A stretch of DNA of 64,000 nt, from positions 62,001 to 126,000 of the forward strand of contig NZ_FCON02000005.1 of assembly GCF_001544535.1 (NCBI RefSeq). The letters are read 5' to 3'. Of the stretch, positions 45,178 to 54,483 are shown piece after piece; positions within the stretch are counted from its first letter, which is position 1; each line of letters begins with the position of its first letter. The translations under genes were made by a program, and so were the position numbers. The DNA comes from Caballeronia choica (GTDB lineage Bacteria > Pseudomonadota > Gammaproteobacteria > Burkholderiales > Burkholderiaceae). Below the pieces are notes generated by a model. The model made no database searches, was not told the origin of the DNA, and saw only the letters and a program-made list of their open reading frames with translations.

Positions 45178-45839
45178 CAGGCGTCCTTCGCGACCATGTA
45201 GCCGAGGCCGCGCACATTGCGGATCAGGTCCGCGCCGAGTTTCTTGCGCAGCGAGTGGATGTAGACCTCGACCGTATTGCTGCCGATCTCCTCGCCCCAG
45301 CCGTAGATCTTTTCTTCGAGCTGGCTCTTCGAGAGCACCGCGCCCGGCCGCGCCATCAACGCTTCGAGCAGCGCGAACTCGCGCGCGGAGAGCGCGATCG
45401 GCGCGCCGTCGAGCGTGACCTGGTGGCCGACGGGATCGAGCGTCAGTCCGCCGTGGCGCACCAGCGACTCGCCGCGCCCCACGTGCCGGCGGATCAGCGC
45501 GCGCATGCGGGCGCCGAGTTCGTCGAGATCGAAGGGCTTGACGAGGTAATCGTCGGCGCCGGCGTCCAGCCCCTTCACGCGATCGGCAACCGCATCGCGC
45601 GCGGTGACGATCAGCACCGGCACCGCGTTGCCGCGTGCGCGCAGGCTCTTGAGCACATCGAGGCCGTCGCGCTTCGGCAGGCCGAGGTCGAGCAGCATCA
45701 GGTCGTAGGGCTCGCCGCCAACCGCGGTCAGCGCCGCTTCGCCGTCCTGCACCCAGTCCACGGCGAAACCATCGGTGCGCAGCGCTTTCCTCACGCCCTC
45801 GGCGATCATCCGATCATCTTCGACTAGCAGGATTCGCAT
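45177..45839 (-). CDS. OmpR-family response regulator (QseB/PmrA type)
   Basis: A 220-residue regulator. The receiver domain has the acidic pair E7-D8-D9, phospho-acceptor D51 (LMLLDLGLPKRDGL) and K101-equivalent in YLVKPFDLDELGARM. The C-terminal winged helix has LSAREFALLEALMARPGAVLSKSQLEEKIYGW and SNTVEVYIHSLRKKLG. These are the QseB/PmrA subfamily stretches. It is transcribed before its kinase. The PmrA-type repeat 58 bp upstream suggests autoregulation, and the same repeat upstream of the protease/DUF3302 gap suggests a local regulon. Confidence 0.93.
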   Translation of the reverse strand: MRILLVEDDRMIAEGVRKALRTDGFAVDWVQDGEAALTAVGGEPYDLMLLDLGLPKRDGLDVLKSLRARGNAVPVLIVTARDAVADRVKGLDAGADDYLVKPFDLDELGARMRALIRRHVGRGESLVRHGGLTLDPVGHQVTLDGAPIALSAREFALLEALMARPGAVLSKSQLEEKIYGWGEEIGSNTVEVYIHSLRKKLGADLIRNVRGLGYMVAKDA

Positions 45840-45896
45840 CGCGTGCTCTTTCTCGTAAGGGTGCGGCCCATTTTAGCCGCGACGCTTCCCGCAAGG

Positions 45897-45913
45897 ATTA
45901 AGCGGGACTTAAA
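45897..45913 (-). promoter_or_regulatory. PmrA-box-like direct repeat upstream of response regulator
   Basis: Read leftward, TTTAAG-TCCCG-CTTAAT fits YTTAAK-N5-YTTAAK exactly and lies 58 bp before the response-regulator start. The divergent dacB start is 147 bp away on the other side. Presence of the site both here and at 40496 supports autoregulation by the encoded OmpR-family protein. Confidence 0.6.
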
Positions 45914-46059
45914 GCGATCTCGCGGCGGACCAGGATCGTGCGCAACATACGGCAACGATTTAGCAAGGAAGCTTGTCTACAATAGCCGCTTCGTTCGAGC
46001 GCGCTTGCCACGGCAAGCCGCTTTCGCCGCGCCTGTCTACTCGCATCGAAGAAGAATTC

Positions 46060-47670
46060 ATGCCGCTTGCCTCGTTCTCCGCTTCTTCCCGTTGTATCAC
46101 CGCGCGCTTGTCATCGGGCGCGCTCGCCGTGGCGCTCGTCGTCGTCAGCGCGACGCTCGGCTATGCGCCCGCCGCCGACGCCCGCGGCGGCGGCGGCCCC
46201 AAGGCCGAATCGCAGGCGCCCAAGCACGCCGCGCATGGCGCCGTCAAAAGCAAACACGCGGAGCGCCAGGAGCGCGTCGCGGTGCCTTCGGGTCCGCTTC
46301 CCGCCACCGTGATGGCCGCGCTCGCGCGGGCGCACGTGCCGTTGTCGTCGATGAGCGTCGTCGTGCAGCGCATCGGCGCGCCGGTGCCGCTCGTCGCGAT
46401 CAACGCGACTCAGCCGATGCTCCCCGCCTCGACGATGAAGCTCGTCACGACCTACGCCGGACTGTCGCTGCTCGGCCCCGACTATCGCTGGAAGACGACC
46501 GCCTACGCCGACGGCGAAGTCGATACGCAAGGCGTGCTGCACGGCAACCTCTACATCCAGGGCACGGGCGATCCGAAGCTCGTGCCGGAAGAACTGATCG
46601 ACCTCGTCGACCAGATTCGCCGCAACGGCATCACCGGCATCGACGGCGCGCTCGTGCTCGACAAGCGCTATTTCGATCCCTCGACGCGCGATCTCCCCGC
46701 CTTCGACAACGACGATTCCGCGCCGTACAACGTCGGCCCCGACCCGCTGCTGTACGCGTTCAAGTCGTTGTCGTTCACGCTGACACCGAATCCCGACGGC
46801 CAGGTTTCCATCGACGTGCTGCCGCAGCTCGCGCAACTGCAGATCGACAACGAGCTGCGCGTGACGCGCGGCGCATGCGCGGGATCGCTGCCGGCGGCGT
46901 CGCCAAGCGTCGCGCAGACGACCGGCGGTTTCGTGCAGGCGTCGTTCATCGGCGACTATCCGCTGCGTTGTGGCTCGCGCACGATCAACGTCGCGGCGCT
47001 CGACCATTCCACCTTCTTCGCCGGCGGCTTTCTGGCGCTGTGGAAGCAGACCGGCGGCACGTTCAACGGCGCGACCCGCGAAGGCGCGACGCCGTCGGGC
47101 GCGCGGCTCGTCGGCACGCACCGCAGCCCCGTGCTCGCCGACATCGTTCGCGACATCAACAAGTTCAGCAACAACGTGATGGCGCGCAACCTGTTCCTCA
47201 CCATCGGCGCGGCCACCGCGAAGCCGCCCGCGACGACCGCCAAGTCCGCGCAGGCGATCCAGTCGTTCCTGCGCCGCAGCGCGCTGCCGATGCCGGGCCT
47301 CGCGCTCGACAACGGCTCCGGCCTCTCGCGCGACGAAACCATCAGCGCGCTCTCGCTCGCCGATCTTCTGCAAGCCGCGAACTCGAGCCCGGTCGCGCAG
47401 GTGTTCACCGAATCGCTGCCGATCGCGGGCGTCGACGGCACCATGCGCAACCGTCTCACCAACGCGGGCGCGCTCGGCAACGCGCACATCAAGACCGGCA
47501 CCCTGCGCGACGTGCGGGCCATCGCGGGCTATGTGGGTTCGGAGAACGGCGAGACCTATGTCGTCGTGAGCTTCATCAACGATCCACGGGCGGAAGCGGC
47601 GCGCGCCGCCCACGATGCGCTGCTCGAATGGGTGTACGAGGGCGCGCGCAAGGTGGGCGTCGCGGAATAG
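46060..47670 (+). CDS. dacB: D-alanyl-D-alanine carboxypeptidase/endopeptidase (PBP4 type)
   Basis: A 536-residue periplasmic penicillin-binding protein that trims peptidoglycan. The signal peptide is residues 15-42, and a basic Lys/Ala linker follows. The active-site SxxK is S124-T-M-K127, SxN is in KFSNNVMAR, and KTG is in HIKTGTLRD. The large insert between the first two motifs (about 170-310) identifies the PBP4/S13 class. The start is ATG 46060 (MPLASFSAS); 29 earlier in-frame codons do not suit a signal peptide. It is divergent from the response-regulator gene. Confidence 0.93.
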   Translation: MPLASFSASSRCITARLSSGALAVALVVVSATLGYAPAADARGGGGPKAESQAPKHAAHGAVKSKHAERQERVAVPSGPLPATVMAALARAHVPLSSMSVVVQRIGAPVPLVAINATQPMLPASTMKLVTTYAGLSLLGPDYRWKTTAYADGEVDTQGVLHGNLYIQGTGDPKLVPEELIDLVDQIRRNGITGIDGALVLDKRYFDPSTRDLPAFDNDDSAPYNVGPDPLLYAFKSLSFTLTPNPDGQVSIDVLPQLAQLQIDNELRVTRGACAGSLPAASPSVAQTTGGFVQASFIGDYPLRCGSRTINVAALDHSTFFAGGFLALWKQTGGTFNGATREGATPSGARLVGTHRSPVLADIVRDINKFSNNVMARNLFLTIGAATAKPPATTAKSAQAIQSFLRRSALPMPGLALDNGSGLSRDETISALSLADLLQAANSSPVAQVFTESLPIAGVDGTMRNRLTNAGALGNAHIKTGTLRDVRAIAGYVGSENGETYVVVSFINDPRAEAARAAHDALLEWVYEGARKVGVAE

Positions 47671-48105
47671 CACGGGCGTACGCGTCTTCGAATATTCCTT
47701 CTACGAAGTAGCGAGCGCCGCCGTGCGCTCGCCGTGTACGCTGTCGGGCACGGCGGCACAGACCGCTTCTATGGAGGAAGACAATCATGCAATTCGATAC
47801 CGGATTGCTCCTGCCGGCATCCGACGCCGGCCGTCACGCGCATTTCGCGCACCTTCATTGAACCGTGAATGCACGCATGCGGAACCGCCGCGCAGGGTGA
47901 ACGCACGTTCGCGTCGCCACTCGACGCTTCACCGCGCCGAAGCGGCACGATCGGACGCAAGCGGGCACGATTCGAAACATCTGATGGAGGCGGGAAGATT
48001 CGGTAAGCTATCGCACGCTGCGCACGCGGCGCAAATTGATAAAAAACGCGGCGCATCAGCCGCGGCACTCATTAAAAGATTCGCCAAGAATTGGAGACGA
48101 GGTCG
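47671..48105. other. 435-bp gap between dacB and GDSL lipoprotein gene
   Basis: There is no terminator hairpin just after dacB. The gap holds one tiny open frame with a strong ribosome site (47787-47861, listed separately). Its last 100 bp become AT-rich (TTGATAAAAAACG, CATTAAAAGATT) and probably carry the GDSL gene's promoter. A longer Arg-rich frame across the gap is not credible. Confidence 0.4.
47787..47861 (+). CDS. Possible 24-residue peptide
   Basis: ATG 47787 is preceded at 12 bp by the strong ribosome-binding site GGAGG (in TATGGAGGAAGACAATC). The frame encodes MQFDTGLLLPASDAGRHAHF then AHLH and a TGA stop, so the end is His-rich. The frame contains a GCCGGC-N7-GCCGGC hairpin. It could be a small protein, a leader peptide or a remnant start of a lost gene. 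Nothing else supports expression. Confidence 0.25.
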   Translation: MQFDTGLLLPASDAGRHAHFAHLH

Positions 48106-49260
48106 ATGAACAAGTCCTACACGGTCCGCAGCGCCATGGTGCGCTTTGCACAAATCGCCACCGCGAGCGCGGCAATCGCACTGCTCGCCGCGTGCGGCGG
48201 CGGCAGCGACGACAACAACAACTCGACGCCGCCGGGCGGCATCAAGCTGCAGGTCGTGGCGTTCGGCGACAGCCTGTCGGACGCCGGCACGTATTCGACG
48301 GTCATCACCCCGGCCTTCGGCGGCGGCCGCTTCACGACGAATCCGGGCCTGGTCTTCACGCAGAACGTCGCGCAGTATTACGGCAACACGCTGACACCCG
48401 CCGCGACCGGCGGCTTCGGCGTGCCGCTCACGCCGCAAGCCGGCCTGGACTACGCGCAGGGCGGCTCGCGCGTGAAGCTGCAACCGGGCATCGGCCACGC
48501 GACGACCGGCGCGGCGAGCGACGCGTTCTCGCAAGCGACCACCATCCCGATCAACGACCAGGTCAGCACCTATATCGCCGCACACGGCAGCTTCAACGCG
48601 AACCAGCTCGTGCTGATCAACGGCGGCGCCAACGACATCCTGCTCAATCTCGCTCAGGCCCAGGGCGCGGCCGCCGCCGCGGCAGCCGGACAAATCCCGC
48701 CGGCCGCCGCACAAGCTGCGGCCACGGCGGCATCGGCTGCGATCCAGCAGGCCGCCCTCGATCTGGCGACCGTCATCGGCCGGGTCGTGCAAGCCGGCGC
48801 GACGCACGTCGTCGTATCGAACGTGCCGGACATCGGCACCACGCCGCAGGGCCTGATGAGCGCCGACAAGGGCGTAACCCTCAGCAACGCGTCGAACGGC
48901 TTCAACCTCGTGCTCAAGACCGCATTGACGCAGACCGGGCTGATTTCCAAGGTCGTCTACGTCGACGTGCCGCCGCTGCTTGCCAATATCACGGCAAACT
49001 TCCAGTCGCTGGGTTTCACTGTGTCGAACACGGGCACCGCGTGCAATCTCCAGGCGATGGTCACCGCCGCCGCGAAGTTCGGCGAGACGGACCCGACGGC
49101 TTTCGGCAGTTCGCTGTTCTGCTCGCCGCAGACTCTGACGGTCGCGGGCGCGGACCAGACGTACATGTACGCGGACACCATCCATCCGACGACGCACCTG
49201 CATCTGCTCTACGCACAAGCCGTCGAGAAGGCGATTGCCGCGTCGGGTCTCGGCAAGTGA
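48106..49260 (+). CDS. GDSL/SGNH-family lipoprotein hydrolase
   Basis: A 384-residue exported esterase or lipase-like protein. The lipobox LLAAC gives a lipidated Cys at 30, followed by GGGSDDNNNS, a flexible linker. SGNH blocks: catalytic Ser S56 in VVAFGDSLSDAG, block III Asn in INGGANDI, and block V Asp/His in DTIHPTTHLH. An Ala-rich segment (AAAAAAGQIPPAAAQAAATAASAA) interrupts the middle. The start is ATG 48106 with GGAG 11 bp upstream; ATG or ATG-like codons 5 earlier lack this. A strong terminator follows. Likely cell-surface or periplasmic; substrate unknown. Confidence 0.88.
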   Translation: MNKSYTVRSAMVRFAQIATASAAIALLAACGGGSDDNNNSTPPGGIKLQVVAFGDSLSDAGTYSTVITPAFGGGRFTTNPGLVFTQNVAQYYGNTLTPAATGGFGVPLTPQAGLDYAQGGSRVKLQPGIGHATTGAASDAFSQATTIPINDQVSTYIAAHGSFNANQLVLINGGANDILLNLAQAQGAAAAAAAGQIPPAAAQAAATAASAAIQQAALDLATVIGRVVQAGATHVVVSNVPDIGTTPQGLMSADKGVTLSNASNGFNLVLKTALTQTGLISKVVYVDVPPLLANITANFQSLGFTVSNTGTACNLQAMVTAAAKFGETDPTAFGSSLFCSPQTLTVAGADQTYMYADTIHPTTHLHLLYAQAVEKAIAASGLGK

Positions 49261-49284
49261 TCCGCGGCTGATACGCGCTTGAAT

Positions 49285-49318
49285 GCAAAACGCCCGGTCT
49301 CGCGACCGGGCGTTTTGC
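49285..49318. terminator. Bidirectional terminator
   Basis: GCAAAACGCCCGGTC-TCGC-GACCGGGCGTTTTGC has a perfect 15-bp stem with a four-base loop, A-rich on the left and T-rich on the right. It ends the GDSL gene (stop 49260) and the leftward Sua5 gene (stop 49346). Confidence 0.92.
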
Positions 49319-49345
49319 TTTTCACGAGGCGACTGCGGCGCGGCT

Positions 49346-50374
49346 CTATTCGTGTGCTTCAAACGCCGCAGCCGCGCGGCCGAGCCGGTCGTTCACCGCG
49401 ATCCATTCGATCGAATCCGGCAGCTTCTCGATCAAAATCCGCTCGACATTCGCCCGGTCCAGCGCGCGGAGCAGCCCGTAGAGATCGCGTGCGTAGGTCT
49501 GCGGGTCTTCCGGCGCTACGATGAAATGCACGTTCGGCGCGTCCGCCCACCGGCCCGCACTCGACTTCCGCGCAACCAGCGCGATCTTCCTTCCGCCCGA
49601 ACCATGCGCCGCGAGCAGCGGCTCGATCGCGGCGAACGGCAGCAACGCGAGCGGCGTGCGCGGCGCGTAGTGCGCCTTCAGCGTGCCGGAAGCGCGCGGC
49701 GCGGTGGCATCGGTGCCGTCGGGCAGACGCGGCGCGACGCCGATCACGTCCGCGATTTCCTGCGGGCTCACGTGCCCCGGGCGCAGCAAGGCAGGAAACC
49801 CGCGCGACAAATCCAGGATCGTCGATTCGATGCCGACGTCCGCCGCGCCGCCATCGAGCACATGGACGCTCGCGCCGAACTCGTCGCGCACGTGCTGGGC
49901 GGTGGTCGGGCTGACGTGCCCGAAGCGGTTCGCCGACGGCCCCGCCACGCCGGCGTGTCCGCCCTTTCCGGCGCGAAGCGCGCTGAACGCCGACAAAAGC
50001 TGCTGCGCGACCGGGTGCGACGGCGCACGAATCCCGACCGAATCCTGCCCGCCGCTCACCGCCGCCGGAATATGGGCCGCGCGCTTGAGGATCAACGTGA
50101 GCGGGCCGGGCCAAAAGGCGTCGATCAGCTTGACGGCATCGGGGACAAGCGACTGCACCCAATACGCCGGATCGCCTTGCGGCGCGAGATGCACGATCAC
50201 CGGATGATTCGCCGGCCGCCCCTTCGCGGCGTAGATACGGGCGATGGCCTCGGGATTCTCGGCATCGCCGCCGAGTCCGTACACCGTCTCGGTCGGAAAC
50301 GCGACGAGTTCGCCCGCATCCAGCAGCGCCGCCGCTTCGTCGATCAGCGCGGCGCTCGGGTAGATGATGCTCAT
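49346..50374 (-). CDS. sua5: L-threonylcarbamoyladenylate synthase (Sua5)
   Basis: A 342-residue enzyme that makes threonylcarbamoyl-AMP for the t6A37 modification of tRNAs reading ANN codons. The N-terminal YrdC domain has GELVAFPTETVYGLGGDA, IYAAKGRPANHPVIVHL, FWPGPLTLIL, VGIRAPSHP and GPSANRFGHVSPT. The C-terminal Sua5 extension (about 230-342, after SGTLKAHYAPRTPL) distinguishes it from the shorter TsaC. The start is ATG 50374; the frame's earlier part overlaps purK. It is 10 bp after purK, apparently in one transcript with the purine genes. Confidence 0.94.
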   Translation of the reverse strand: MSIIYPSAALIDEAAALLDAGELVAFPTETVYGLGGDAENPEAIARIYAAKGRPANHPVIVHLAPQGDPAYWVQSLVPDAVKLIDAFWPGPLTLILKRAAHIPAAVSGGQDSVGIRAPSHPVAQQLLSAFSALRAGKGGHAGVAGPSANRFGHVSPTTAQHVRDEFGASVHVLDGGAADVGIESTILDLSRGFPALLRPGHVSPQEIADVIGVAPRLPDGTDATAPRASGTLKAHYAPRTPLALLPFAAIEPLLAAHGSGGRKIALVARKSSAGRWADAPNVHFIVAPEDPQTYARDLYGLLRALDRANVERILIEKLPDSIEWIAVNDRLGRAAAAFEAHE

Positions 50375-50384
50375 CGGCGCTCGC

Positions 50385-51572
50385 TCAATCGAGCGGAATA
50401 TGCAGCATGCGCGCGCAATCGCGCGCCGCCGTGCGGGCTTCTTCGAGCGTCGCCGCCGTGAAGTTGATGTGGCCCATCTTGCGGCCCGCGCGCGCTTGTT
50501 CCTTGCCGTACAGATGCAGGCGCGCGGCCGGCATCGCCGCGACGTCGGTCCACGGCGGCGTGCGCGACTTCTTGCCGTCGAACCAGACATCGCCGAGCAG
50601 GTTCAGCATCGCGGCCGGCGAATGCTGGCGCGTGTCGCCGAGCGGCATGCCGGTCATCGCGCGAACCTGCTGCTCGAACTGGCTGGTGGCGCACGCATCG
50701 ACCGTGTAGTGCCCCGAGTTGTGCGGACGCGGCGCCATTTCGTTGGCGATCAGCGAGCCGTCTTCGAGGATGAAGAACTCCACGCACAGCACGCCGATAT
50801 ACCCGAGCTTCGCGGCGATCGTGAGCGCGGCGTCCTGCGCCTGCGCGACGAGCGACGCGGACGCGTCGGGCGCGGGCACGACGGTCTTCGCGAGAATGCC
50901 GTTGACGTGCGAGTTCTGCGCGAGCGGGAACACGGCCGACTTGCCGTCGCCGCCGCGCGCGATCAGCACCGATACCTCGAACTTCAGCGGCATGCGCTTT
51001 TCGAGCACGCACGGCACGCCGGACAGCGACGCATACGCGGTGCGCACTTCATCGACGTTGCGCACGCCGATCTGGCCTTTGCCGTCGTAGCCAAGACGCG
51101 CGGTCTTCAGGATGCCCGGCAGTACGGCGGCGATCTTCTCATCGGGGATCGCCGCGAGCGCTTGCGGCGATTCGATCACGACGTGCGGCGCGACCGGCAC
51201 GCCCGCGTCGCAGATAAAGCGCTTCTCGGCCACGCGATCCTGCGCAATCGCAACGCAACTCGCCGCCGGACTCACGAACGTGCAGTTCGCGAGGAATTCG
51301 AGACTCGCGGCCGGCACATTCTCGAATTCCGTCGACACCGCCGCGCACAGGCGGCCGAGTTCGGTGAGCGCGGTTTTGTCGTCGTAGGCGGCGCGGATGT
51401 GCCGGTCGGCGACGGCGCCCGCCGGGCTCGCTTCGTCCGGATCGAGGACGGCGACGCGATAGCCCATCGACTGCGCCGCGAAGCAGAACATGCGGCCGAG
51501 CTGGCCGCCACCGACCATGCCGAGCCAGGCGCCCGGCAGGATGGGTGAAACCGGAGAGTTGTGTGGATTCAT
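50385..51572 (-). CDS. purK: 5-(Carboxyamino)imidazole ribonucleotide synthase
   Basis: A 395-residue ATP-grasp enzyme that carboxylates AIR with bicarbonate and ATP in purine synthesis. It opens with [23 protein letters not shown], the PurK nucleotide-fold start; [14 protein letters not shown] is the glycine-rich ATP-grasp loop; [25 protein letters not shown] is the Mg2+/ATP-binding end. It works with PurE, encoded 52 bp upstream in the same direction. Confidence 0.96.
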   Translation of the reverse strand: MNPHNSPVSPILPGAWLGMVGGGQLGRMFCFAAQSMGYRVAVLDPDEASPAGAVADRHIRAAYDDKTALTELGRLCAAVSTEFENVPAASLEFLANCTFVSPAASCVAIAQDRVAEKRFICDAGVPVAPHVVIESPQALAAIPDEKIAAVLPGILKTARLGYDGKGQIGVRNVDEVRTAYASLSGVPCVLEKRMPLKFEVSVLIARGGDGKSAVFPLAQNSHVNGILAKTVVPAPDASASLVAQAQDAALTIAAKLGYIGVLCVEFFILEDGSLIANEMAPRPHNSGHYTVDACATSQFEQQVRAMTGMPLGDTRQHSPAAMLNLLGDVWFDGKKSRTPPWTDVAAMPAARLHLYGKEQARAGRKMGHINFTAATLEEARTAARDCARMLHIPLD

Positions 51573-51624
51573 CTTGGTGTGGTCAGGGCTTTGGCAAGCC
51601 GTGGGGACAACGTCTCAAAGCGTC

Positions 51625-52143
51625 TCAAAGCGGCGGCAAGACCATCGCGTGCGCCGCTTCGTTCTGGCGCACGCGGAACGCGGCGAGGCGTTCGGCGTAC
51701 TCGTCGTTCGTGCCGGAGAGTATCGATACCGCGAAGAGCGCCGCGTTCGCCGCGCCCGCCTCGCCGATCGCGAACGTCGCGACCGGCACGCCCTTGGGCA
51801 TCTGCACGATCGAATGCAGCGAATCGACGCCCTTCAGGTACTTGCTCGCCACCGGCACGCCGAGCACCGGCACCGTCGTCTTCGCGGCGAGCATGCCGGG
51901 CAGATGCGCCGCGCCGCCCGCGCCCGCGATGATCGCACGGACGCCGCGCGCGCGGGCGGTCTCGGCGTATTCGAACATCTCGTCCGGCATGCGGTGCGCC
52001 GAGACGACTTTCGCCTCGTACGGCACGCCGAATTCCTGCAGGATCGCGACCGCGTGCTTCATCACGTCCCAGTCGGAACTGGAACCCATCAGCACCCCGA
52101 CGACCGGCGCGCTGTGTGTATGTGCGGTCTGTGCTTCACTCAT
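51625..52143 (-). CDS. purE: N5-CAIR mutase, class I
   Basis: A 172-residue mutase that moves the carboxylate of N5-CAIR to give [37 protein letters not shown] (catalytic Ser-Ala-His-Arg), [17 protein letters not shown] and [31 protein letters not shown] are the full set of PurE class I motifs. It sits between purC (21 bp) and purK. Confidence 0.97.
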   Translation of the reverse strand: MSEAQTAHTHSAPVVGVLMGSSSDWDVMKHAVAILQEFGVPYEAKVVSAHRMPDEMFEYAETARARGVRAIIAGAGGAAHLPGMLAAKTTVPVLGVPVASKYLKGVDSLHSIVQMPKGVPVATFAIGEAGAANAALFAVSILSGTNDEYAERLAAFRVRQNEAAHAMVLPPL

Positions 52144-52164
52144 CTGGTTGTTTCCCGTTTCAGG

Positions 52165-53067
52165 TTACGCGAGCGATTGCCCGGTCAGGCGCTGAAGCGC
52201 TTCCTCGTACTTCTCGGCGGTCTTGGCGATCACCTCGTCCGGCAGCTTCGGCGCGGGCGGCTCCTTCTTCCACGGCTGCGTTTCGAGCCAGTCGCGCACG
52301 AACTGCTTGTCGAACGACGGCGGGTTCGTGCCCACCAGGTACGCGTCGGCGGGCCAGAAGCGCGACGAATCGGCGGTCAGCACTTCGTCCATCAGATACA
52401 GCTCGCCGCGATTGTCGAGGCCGAACTCGAACTTCGTGTCCGCGATGATGATGCCGCGCGTCGCCGCGTATTCGGCCGCTTCCTTGTATAGCTTGATGGA
52501 GATATCGCGGATCGTCGCCGAGAGTTCGGTGCCGATGCGGCGTTCCATCTCATCGTAGGTGATGTTTTCGTCGTGATGGCCCATTTCGGCCTTGGCCGCC
52601 GGCGTGAAGATCGGCTCGGGCAGCTTTTGCGCGTTCTGCAGTCCAGGCGGCAATTCGACGCCGCACACCGCGCCCGTCGCCTGATAGTCCTTCCAGCCGC
52701 TGCCCGCGAGATAACCGCGCACCACCGCTTCGACGAGAATCGGCTCCAGCCGCTTCACCACGACGGCGCGCCCCTGCACCTGCGCGACCTCCTCCGCCGC
52801 GACGACGGTGGCCGGATCGATGCCGGTATTGTGGTTCGGCACGATGTGCGAAAGCTTGTCGAACCAGAAGTCGGCCATCTGGTTGAGCACGCGGCCCTTG
52901 TTCGGAATCGGTTCGCCCATGATCACGTCGAACGCCGACAGACGGTCGGTCGTGACGATCAGGAGCTTGTCCTGGCCGACGGCGTAGTTGTCGCGGACCT
53001 TGCCGCGGCCGAGCAGCGGCAAGGACGTGATCGTGGATTCGAGGAGTGTGGAACGCGGAGTAGCCAT
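52165..53067 (-). CDS. purC: SAICAR synthase
   Basis: A 300-residue enzyme that joins CAIR with aspartate using [47 protein letters not shown] is the classical N-terminal half; [24 protein letters not shown] and [11 protein letters not shown] follow. The C-terminal part is the longer form found in many beta-proteobacteria. The start is ATG 53067 (MATPRSTL), with nine upstream in-frame codons rejected. It is the first of the purC-purE-purK-sua5 set, 144 bp after fba and separated from it by a weak hairpin. Confidence 0.96.
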   Translation of the reverse strand: MATPRSTLLESTITSLPLLGRGKVRDNYAVGQDKLLIVTTDRLSAFDVIMGEPIPNKGRVLNQMADFWFDKLSHIVPNHNTGIDPATVVAAEEVAQVQGRAVVVKRLEPILVEAVVRGYLAGSGWKDYQATGAVCGVELPPGLQNAQKLPEPIFTPAAKAEMGHHDENITYDEMERRIGTELSATIRDISIKLYKEAAEYAATRGIIIADTKFEFGLDNRGELYLMDEVLTADSSRFWPADAYLVGTNPPSFDKQFVRDWLETQPWKKEPPAPKLPDEVIAKTAEKYEEALQRLTGQSLA

Positions 53068-53162
53068 CGTGATCGACCGGAAAAAATGCCGCAAAAATAA
53101 AAGCCAAACGCCGTTCCCCGGAAAGGCAGGAACGGCGGCGGGTCAAAACCGAATAAAATGCA

Positions 53163-53187
53163 AACGGGTCCCGTGGCGGAACCCGTT
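53163..53187 (-). terminator. Weak terminator after fba
   Basis: AACGGGT-C-CCG-TGG-CGG-A-ACCCGTT forms a hairpin with one mismatch, 25 bp beyond the fba stop. The downstream minus strand is TTTGCATTTTATT, only partly T-rich, so read-through into the purC operon is possible. Confidence 0.55.
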
Positions 53188-53211
53188 GATTTTACTCGCT
53201 CAATCTCAAAA

Positions 53212-54276
53212 TCATTTGACGATCTGCGCGAGTTCGCCGGACTTGTACTTCTCGGCGATCTTGTCGAGCGGGATGGGCTTGATCTTGCCCGCCTGACCCT
53301 CGCAGCCGAACTGCATGTAACGCTCGAGACAGATCTTCTTCGCCGCTTCGCGCGCCGGCTTCAGATAGTCGCGCGGATCGAACTTCGACGGATTTTCCGT
53401 GAAATAACGGCGGATCGCACCGGTGATCGCGAGACGCAGGTCGGTGTCGATATTCACCTTGCGCACGCCGTTCTTGATGCCTTCCTGGATTTCCTCGACC
53501 GGCACGCCGTAGGTTTCCTTCATGTCGCCGCCGAATTCGCGGATCTCGCCGAGCAGGTTCTGCGGCACCGACGACGAACCGTGCATCACGAGGTGCGTGT
53601 TCGGGATGCGCTGGTGGATTTCCTTGATGCGCTGAATGGCGAGAATGTCGCCGGTCGGCTTCTTCGTGAACTTGTACGCGCCATGCGACGTGCCGATGGC
53701 GATCGCCAGGGCGTCGCACTGCGTGAGCTTCACAAAGTCGGCGGCCTGCTCGACGTCGGTGAGCAATTGCTCGCGCGTCATCGTGCCTTCGGCGCCGTGG
53801 CCGTCTTCCTTGTCGCCCTTCATGGTTTCCAGCGAGCCGAGCACGCCCAGTTCCGCTTCCACCGTCACGCCGATCGAATGCGCCATCTCCACGACCTTGC
53901 GCGACACATCGACGTTGTATTCATACGATGCCACCGACTTGCCGTCGGCTTCGAGCGAGCCGTCCATCATCACGCTGGTGAAGCCGCTTCGGATCGCCGC
54001 CATGCACACGGCCGGCGACTGCCCGTGATCCTGGTGCATCACGACGGGAATATGCGGATACGACTCGACGGCCGCTTCGATCAGGTGGCGCAGGAACGCT
54101 TCGCCCGCGTACTTACGCGCGCCGGCGGACGCCTGCATGATGACGGGCGCGTTGACCTGGTTCGCCGCCGCCATGATCGCCTGCACTTGTTCCAGGTTGT
54201 TTACGTTGAATGCCGGGAGTCCGTAGCTGTGTTCGGCTGCGTGGTCCAGCAATTGACGCATTGATACGAGAGGCAT
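53212..54276 (-). CDS. fba: Fructose-bisphosphate aldolase, class II
   Basis: A 354-residue zinc aldolase that interconverts fructose-1,6-bisphosphate and two triose phosphates. The substrate and metal-binding stretches are [66 protein letters not shown] and [10 protein letters not shown]. Length and the Calvin-type pattern ([16 protein letters not shown]) match beta-proteobacterial Fba. It follows pyk and pgk in the same direction, a glycolytic gene group. Confidence 0.97.
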   Translation of the reverse strand: MPLVSMRQLLDHAAEHSYGLPAFNVNNLEQVQAIMAAANQVNAPVIMQASAGARKYAGEAFLRHLIEAAVESYPHIPVVMHQDHGQSPAVCMAAIRSGFTSVMMDGSLEADGKSVASYEYNVDVSRKVVEMAHSIGVTVEAELGVLGSLETMKGDKEDGHGAEGTMTREQLLTDVEQAADFVKLTQCDALAIAIGTSHGAYKFTKKPTGDILAIQRIKEIHQRIPNTHLVMHGSSSVPQNLLGEIREFGGDMKETYGVPVEEIQEGIKNGVRKVNIDTDLRLAITGAIRRYFTENPSKFDPRDYLKPAREAAKKICLERYMQFGCEGQAGKIKPIPLDKIAEKYKSGELAQIVK

Positions 54277-54455
54277 TGTGATACTCCATGAGATGAAACG
54301 AATTCTGGGCGTACGGCCTTATTTTTTGAGATTTTAGCGAAACGCAAGCGCTGTTCTCGTGCGCTTGCATGCGCTTCTCTCTATTTCGGCACGCCTTTTT
54401 CGCGTCCGCCGGCGCCGTTCTGGTCGATCCCGGCGCTTGGCGGACGCTGCAAAAT

Positions 54456-54468
54456 CCGTCTCAGACGG
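54456..54468 (-). terminator. Short hairpin after pyk, possible terminator
   Basis: CCGTC-TGA-GACGG on the minus strand, followed by ATTTTGC, begins 15 bp after the pyk stop. A second hairpin GCAAGCGC-N9-GCGCTTGC lies at 54344-54368. Both are weak; one may separate pyk from fba, and the region beyond them must hold the fba promoter. Confidence 0.35.
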
Positions 54469-54483
54469 CAATCGTGACGCGGC

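Noticed and set aside
47615-48109. A 164-codon plus-strand frame between dacB and the GDSL gene
   Set aside because: It starts inside dacB, is Arg/Ala/His-rich, and covers what must be the promoter of the GDSL gene.
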